From: Rhodobacter sp.
GTDB lineage: Bacteria; Pseudomonadota; Alphaproteobacteria; Rhodobacterales; Rhodobacteraceae
Direction: 5' to 3'
Assembly: GCA_020250125.1 (NCBI GenBank)
Contig: JADCEL010000085.1
Span: 1-51,589 of the forward strand
DNA length: 51,589 bases
The number at the start of each line of letters is the position of its first letter. The stretch's first letter is position 1. Both the position numbers and the translations under genes were made by a program. A model generated the notes under the pieces. That model was given only the letters and a program-made list of their open reading frames with translations. It ran no database searches and was not told where the DNA came from. Positions 48,207 to 51,589 of this stretch are shown here, piece by piece.

Positions 48207-48395
48207 CTATCGCCTGGCCAGTCTGGCAAGCGCGTCCCGGTCAAGCTCGGCGGCCAGCTTCGCGGCGGCAACGGTCTTTTCGCTTGACCGCGATGTCCCT
48301 TTGTCGGTCCGGACTTCAACAAACTTGCCGGAGCTTCCCTCGCGCTTGATGAAACCGCCGTTGACTTGCGTCGTTGTGGTAGGAGCTTTCGCCAT
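48207..48395 (-). CDS. Putative Doc antitoxin, 62 aa
   Basis: A short basic protein starting MAKAPTTTTQVNGGFIKREG and ending TVAAAKLAAELDRDALARLARR. The last 25 residues should form a helix that could block the Doc groove. It is not a clear Phd homologue. The frame is open 23 codons further upstream, but the ATG chosen is the best start near GAAG. The stop abuts the doc start with no gap. Confidence 0.7.
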   Translation of the reverse strand: MAKAPTTTTQVNGGFIKREGSSGKFVEVRTDKGTSRSSEKTVAAAKLAAELDRDALARLARR

Positions 48396-48509
48396 CTTCA
48401 GGATCCGATCCGGGACATCCAGCCTTGCCCAAAGGTATTGGTCATTGGGCGCGACCGCAACCACAGCCGTTATCCCAACATGAAAACGCCCGCGCCTTGC
48501 GGCCCATCA

Positions 48510-48620
48510 ATCTGGCGGCCCCATTGCCGCGGCCCCCAATCCTCACGCATGTGACCGGGGGTAGGGCCGCACGTCGCAGATGTCGGCGGCGTTACAGGAA
48601 AAGAGGGGGGAAGTGAAGGG
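48510..48620. repeat. About 110-bp direct repeat, copy 2
   Basis: Second copy of the sequence at 47714-47824, starting with the same 20 bases. It lies 14 bases past the stop of the decayed doc copy, as copy 1 lies a few bases past the intact doc. This shows that doc plus its downstream spacer was duplicated as a unit. Confidence 0.85.
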
Positions 48621-48634
48621 GAGGCTTTGTCGAG

Positions 48635-48747
48635 TTATCCGCGGACCGGATAACGCGCGAACCACTCAACGGTCTCATTGAACACCATCTTGCCCGATGC
48701 AACGTTTACGACCATGTCGCTGACACGCTCGTTCTATGCAACTGATA
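48635..48747 (-). pseudogene. Decayed second doc gene, 3' part
   Basis: The frame VSDMVVNVASGKMVFNETVE and WFARYPVRG-stop aligns with the end of the intact Doc (DDLVVSVADGTMTYDGLVLW). Upstream a frameshift is needed to join HRTSV with SDMVV. The IS630 element begins at the TA at 48746. The 5' part resumes at 49904. Confidence 0.82.
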
Positions 48748-49903
48748 CCAGCGGCCCTTTCAACTGACCTGTGCCCATGATCGTTCGGTGATTGAGGTTA
48801 CGGTTTTGGGATCGTTGGCGAAGCGGTTCCATGCGGTGCAGCAGGCGTCGAGGATTGCGTCGTAGCTGTCAAAGACGCTGATGGCGAGCCAGTTGGCGCG
48901 TAGATAGTGCCAGACGTTCTCGACCGGGTTCAGTTCCGGACTGTAGGGGGGCAGGGTCAGCAGGGAGAGGTTGTCGGGGACAACGAGGGCGGCCGATCCG
49001 TGCCAGCCTGCGCCGTCGAGGACGAGGACGGCATGGGCACCGGGGGCGACGCTGCGGGAGATTTCCGCGAGGTGGGCGTTCATCGCTTGGGTGTTGACGG
49101 TCGGCAGGACCAGCCCTGCCGCAGCGCCGCGTGCGGGGCAGACGGCCCCGAAGATGTAGGCCCATTGGTAGCGGGTATCGCGGGGTGCGCGGGGTCTGGC
49201 GCCGCGCCTGGCCCAGACGCGGGTGAGCGTGCCCTGCTGGCCAACGCGCGCTTCATCCTGAAACCAGAGTTCGAGCGGCCTGCCCCGCGCGGCCTCGGGG
49301 ATCGCCGCCGCTACCGCTTCGGGGAAGTTTTTTTGAACGCTGCCTGCGCGCCCGGATCGCTCTTCGGGTGCTGCGGGCGCACCGAGAGCCTGCGATAGCC
49401 AAGGCTCGCCAGATACTTGCCGACGGTGCGCTCATGCACCTCGATGCCGAAGGCGGTGGCAATCCGGCGCTGCAGATCCTGCCTGCGCCAGCGCACCACC
49501 CCGTCCCGCGCGGGGTCCGGGCCAGCCTCGACCCAAGCGCCGAGCTCCGTCATCTGGGCAGGCGAAAGGTGTGGAACCCGCACTCCCTTCCAACGGTCGG
49601 ACAGTCCCGCCAGACCTTCGGCATTGTACCGGTGCACCCAGTCGCGCAAGGTCTGCCGGTCCATTCCGCAGGTCTCGGCTGCCCGCGTCCGATCCACCCC
49701 TTCCAACACCAGCGCCAAAGCCAGCATCCGGCGCGCCGCCTTGGCATCCCGGCTCTTCCCCGCCGCCCCGCGCAACTCCCCCGCCGTCAGATCCCGTCGC
49801 GTGATCTCGATCCCCGACATCGCACCCCCCCTTGATGGAAGGCTATAGATTCAGAAAAAGAACCGCTTGGGAATCCCCCAGAGTCACATCAACGAACCGT
49901 TGG
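48748..49903 (-). mobile_element. IS630-family insertion sequence, 1156 bp
   Basis: The left end CCAGCGGCCCTTTCAACTGAC and the right end read inward, CCAACGGTTCGTTGATGTGAC, match at 14 of 21 positions. Both are flanked by TA (48746-48747 and 49904-49905), the target duplication of IS630/Tc1-mariner elements. The element contains one transposase split over two frames. It interrupts a doc pseudogene, whose two parts lie on either side. Confidence 0.85.
48760..49820 (-). CDS. IS630-family transposase, likely made by -1 frameshifting
   Basis: The first frame (49820-49311) has two helix-turn-helix regions (RTRAAETCGMDRQTLRDWVH and RRIATAFGIEVHERTVGKYL). The second frame, to 48760, holds the DDE catalytic domain: Asp in ELWFQDEARVGQ, Asp in VLVLDGAGWHG and Glu in PPYSPELNPVENVWHYLR. 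Near the end of frame 1 lies a run of seven A (49334-49328). A -1 slip there turns FKKTSPKR-stop into FKKNFPEAV and joins the frames to about 350 residues. This is common in IS630 elements. Confidence 0.85.
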
Positions 49904-50028
49904 TATGATAGCCGCTATCCGCTGCGTTCGATCAGGATTGCTGCCCTTGGCCATCCGGTGCGATTGTGGCCGTCCGCGAACTTGGCGCGGTCAAGCCCAA
50001 TAATGCACTTGATCGCGTCATGGCTAAG
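49904..50028 (-). pseudogene. Decayed second doc gene, 5' part
   Basis: LSHDAIKCIIGLDRAKFADG and HNRTGWPRAAILIERSG-stop follow the Fic region of the intact Doc, matching F-x-D-x3-RT-x-W and RSG. The catalytic His before Phe is replaced by Ala-Lys and Tyr after RSG is a TAG stop, so it was inactive even before the IS insertion. The N-terminal third of the gene is not recognised. Confidence 0.6.
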
Positions 50029-50060
50029 TTGGACCTGTAGAAGTGGCCGGATGAACAAGG

Positions 50061-50234
50061 TCACAAGGCCAAGCTGATCAACCAGAATATCGTGCCATAG
50101 ATCGCAGCGCCAATAGCAGCAGAGAACAGTAGCCCTGACGCCCAATGGGGCGCGCCGCCCTGCAAGATTATCAGTCTCATGCGCCACAACGTAACCAACA
50201 CATTAAAGACTGCACCGGCGACGAAGTACCACAC
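50061..50234 (-). CDS. Small predicted membrane protein, 57 aa
   Basis: Two hydrophobic segments (WYFVAGAVFNVLVTLW and WASGLLFSAAIGAAIYGTIF) with a polar turn. I do not recognise a family. A GTG start after AGAGAG is proposed because it keeps the gene downstream of the rpsO terminator; an ATG at 50180 gives a 39-residue form. It sits between rpsO and the doc pseudogene. It may be part of the accessory insertion. Confidence 0.4.
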   Translation of the reverse strand: MWYFVAGAVFNVLVTLWRMRLIILQGGAPHWASGLLFSAAIGAAIYGTIFWLISLAL

Positions 50235-50316
50235 TAGGGCCAACTCTCTCTTGTTTGAGGTTGAGAGTACCAGAGACGTACACTTTCTGGAACGGAATTC
50301 GGAAAGCAGAAGATCA

Positions 50317-50351
50317 ACAAAAAACGCCCGCAGCCTTCCGGGCGCGGGCGT
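50317..50351 (-). terminator. Rho-independent terminator after rpsO
   Basis: On the minus strand, ACGCCCGC / GCGGGCGT forms an 8-bp stem followed by TTTTTTGTT, 26 bases after the rpsO stop. It separates rpsO from the accessory genes and pnp. Confidence 0.92.
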
Positions 50352-50376
50352 CATGGCGTCCGGACAGGGCTCTGAT

Positions 50377-50646
50377 TCAGCGCCGCAGGCCCAGACGTGC
50401 GATCAGCGCGGCATAGCGCGCCTCATCCTTTTTCTTCAGATAATCCAGCAACTTGCGGCGCTGTGCCACCATCATCAGAAGCCCACGGCGGGAATGGTTG
50501 TCCTTGCGGTGGGTCTTGAAATGTTCAGTCAGCGCGGCGATCCGCGACGACAGGATCGCAACCTGCACTTCCGGCGAACCGGTGTCGCCTGCCTTGGTCG
50601 CGTAGTCCGTGATCAGGCGGGCTTTTTCTTCGACGGTGATCGACAT
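50377..50646 (-). CDS. rpsO: 30S ribosomal protein S15
   Basis: 89 residues, the universal length: [40 protein letters not shown] and [20 protein letters not shown] with the RNA-binding residues. S15 binds 16S rRNA helices early in assembly. CAGGAG lies upstream of the ATG; a frame six codons longer is not needed. Normally cotranscribed with pnp, here isolated by its own terminator and the insertion. Confidence 0.97.
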   Translation of the reverse strand: MSITVEEKARLITDYATKAGDTGSPEVQVAILSSRIAALTEHFKTHRKDNHSRRGLLMMVAQRRKLLDYLKKKDEARYAALIARLGLRR

Positions 50647-51314
50647 CGGGGTCTCCTGTTGCAAAGGGTCATGGCCACAGCCGGGATGTCGTCCAGCAGG
50701 GCCCTTGGAGGTGTCCGCCCTGTGGGGCGGATGCGCGCGTATAAGGGGAACGGCGCAGAAAGGAAAGGGCGGATTTTGCGGGACCCAAGGGGTGGCAAGG
50801 TACCCTGCACTGCCTGCGGGGTTTCTCCCATCCCGACATGCCCGCTGTCGCAGGCAGCATCCGTCCCATCATCCGCGCGGATGCGCCACCTACCGGCAGG
50901 AGCGTCGCTGCGCGCGGGAAAGTCATGTCACCCCACAGGAACCCCAGCGGTGCCGCGATCCGGCGGCCTGCGGCGCGCCTGGCAAGGTCTGCCTGCCGGT
51001 CGGTCGTGGCACCCGCAGGACAACCGGCGCAGATTGCAGCACTCCGGGCAGGATCACGCGCCGGATTGCGGCAGGATGCAAGGGCGGCGTCGGCAAACAC
51101 CCGCGGCGATTTGCCAAGGGTCCGGCAGGGTGCTGAAAAAGCATGTCCCACGCCTGCCGGGCGGGAACATCTTCCCGGTCCGGGGACAGGGGGGTGCCAT
51201 TTCGGGCGGATGAGGAATCGCACAGCCTTTCCCTGCCCGGTCTGGGACAACCGCCGCATGAAGACCGTTCCCGCCGCCGCGACACAGGCCAGCGCCCGCA
51301 AGGAGCGGGGGGAG

Positions 51315-51345
51315 CGGGCGCTGGCCGGGGGCTTTGGCCCCCGGC
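51315..51345 (+). repeat. 31-bp direct repeat with hairpin, copy 1
   Basis: CGGGCGCTGGCCGGGGGCT begins the repeat, which contains a 10-bp stem GGCCGGGGGC / GCCCCCGGCC with loop TTTG. A copy with one mismatch lies at 51552-51582. Confidence 0.8.
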
Positions 51346-51551
51346 CGGTGTGGGTTCAGCGCAGCGCTGTGGCAGGGGCGATGGCCCCTGCCAGTGAAGC
51401 GGTGACAGTGCTTTCGCCCCTCCGGGCGGGAACAGGAAACGCAGCGCGTTTCCCCGCCCGCGCGGGACGGTGCCCTGCAGACCGGCAGGTTCAGGAACAC
51501 GGCAGTCCAGCGCCCGACCCGGCGGGTGCAAAGCGCCCGCCAGGGGCGGGT

Positions 51552-51582
51552 CGGGCGCTGGCCGGGGGCTGTGGCCCCCGGC
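51552..51582 (+). repeat. 31-bp direct repeat with hairpin, copy 2
   Basis: Second copy of 51315-51345 with one difference (G for T in the loop). The window ends seven bases later, so more copies may follow. Confidence 0.8.
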
Positions 51583-51589
51583 TGGCCAA

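Larger units (their letters stand above)
50647..51589. other. Long GC-rich non-coding region with strong hairpins at the window end
   Basis: About 940 bases upstream of rpsO. I see no gene I can support. The last 300 bases carry several strong hairpins: GGCCGGGGGC / GCCCCCGGCC (51323-51346), GGCAGGGGC / GCCCCTGCC (51371-51392) and GCCGGGGGC / GCCCCCGGC (51561-51582). An open frame from about 51258 reaches the window edge, but its sequence is hairpins and low-complexity. The rpsO promoter should be just upstream of 50646. Confidence 0.5.

Noticed and set aside
50179..51213. Plus-strand open frame of 344 codons across rpsO
   Set aside because: It is antisense to rpsO and its terminator, with no recognisable protein features.
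51258..51589. Open plus frame reaching the window edge
   Set aside because: It is made of GC hairpins and low-complexity sequence, has no good ribosome site and no motif; the missing stop reflects GC content and the window end.

Overview
The window reads as a chromosomal segment of a high-GC alphaproteobacterium of the order Rhodobacterales (Rhodobacter/Paracoccus type). This rests on a SAM/SAH-type riboswitch in front of metK, the cluster miaB-phoH-ybeY-corC-lnt-metK, an irr gene divergent from fabA-fabB-fabI, and several small family-restricted proteins (DUF6525, twin-transmembrane protein, small secreted protein). It is mostly housekeeping chromosome with three accessory patches.

Layout. 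1-8.2 kb: the 5' end of tuf (EF-Tu), a lipoprotein and parC on the minus strand, then a plus-strand run: SH3 protein, short-chain dehydrogenase, twin-TM protein, cobalamin adenosyltransferase and etfB-etfA. 8.7-17.9 kb: a long minus-strand block with aroA, trmB, metK (riboswitch-controlled), lnt, corC, ybeY, phoH and miaB. 18-22.3 kb: irr divergent from fabA-fabB-fabI (fatty acid synthesis), a VOC-family protein and tRNA-Gly(UCC). 22.4-24.1 kb, accessory patch 1: a repeat-dense non-coding block, an AT-rich broken gene, a duplicated lepA 3' end and a toxin-antitoxin pair wedged between the two lepA ends. 24.1-38.2 kb: lepA, a small secreted protein, rpmB, ychF, trpA, a MarR regulator with a membrane-anchored nitroreductase-like protein, lldD, an MFS transporter, rplY, a monooxygenase, pth, chaA, a DUF2237 gene and trpB. 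38.3-45.2 kb, patch 2: a quinone-oxidoreductase-like gene next to a truncated TetR gene, an aldehyde dehydrogenase, 1-Cys peroxiredoxin, DUF6525, a zinc-type CobW GTPase with a candidate Zur box, and a lone family-90 glycosyltransferase. 45.5-50.7 kb: pnp and rpsO, normally neighbours, are separated by about 2.7 kb (patch 3) holding an intact Doc-type toxin-antitoxin pair, a second decayed doc gene split by an IS630-family element, and a roughly 110-bp direct repeat following each doc copy.

How it fits together. The core genes cover translation and RNA metabolism (EF-Tu, LepA, YchF, L28, L25, Pth, S15, PNPase, YbeY, MiaB, TrmB), SAM supply, envelope lipoproteins (Lnt), fatty acid elongation, aromatic amino acid synthesis (AroA, TrpA, TrpB) and electron transfer (EtfAB, LldD). 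The most unusual biology is in the three accessory patches. In two of them a toxin-antitoxin cassette sits beside an essential RNA or translation gene, and the surrounding duplications record how it arrived.

All calls come from reading the sequence. No database search was run, and family names reflect recognised motifs.
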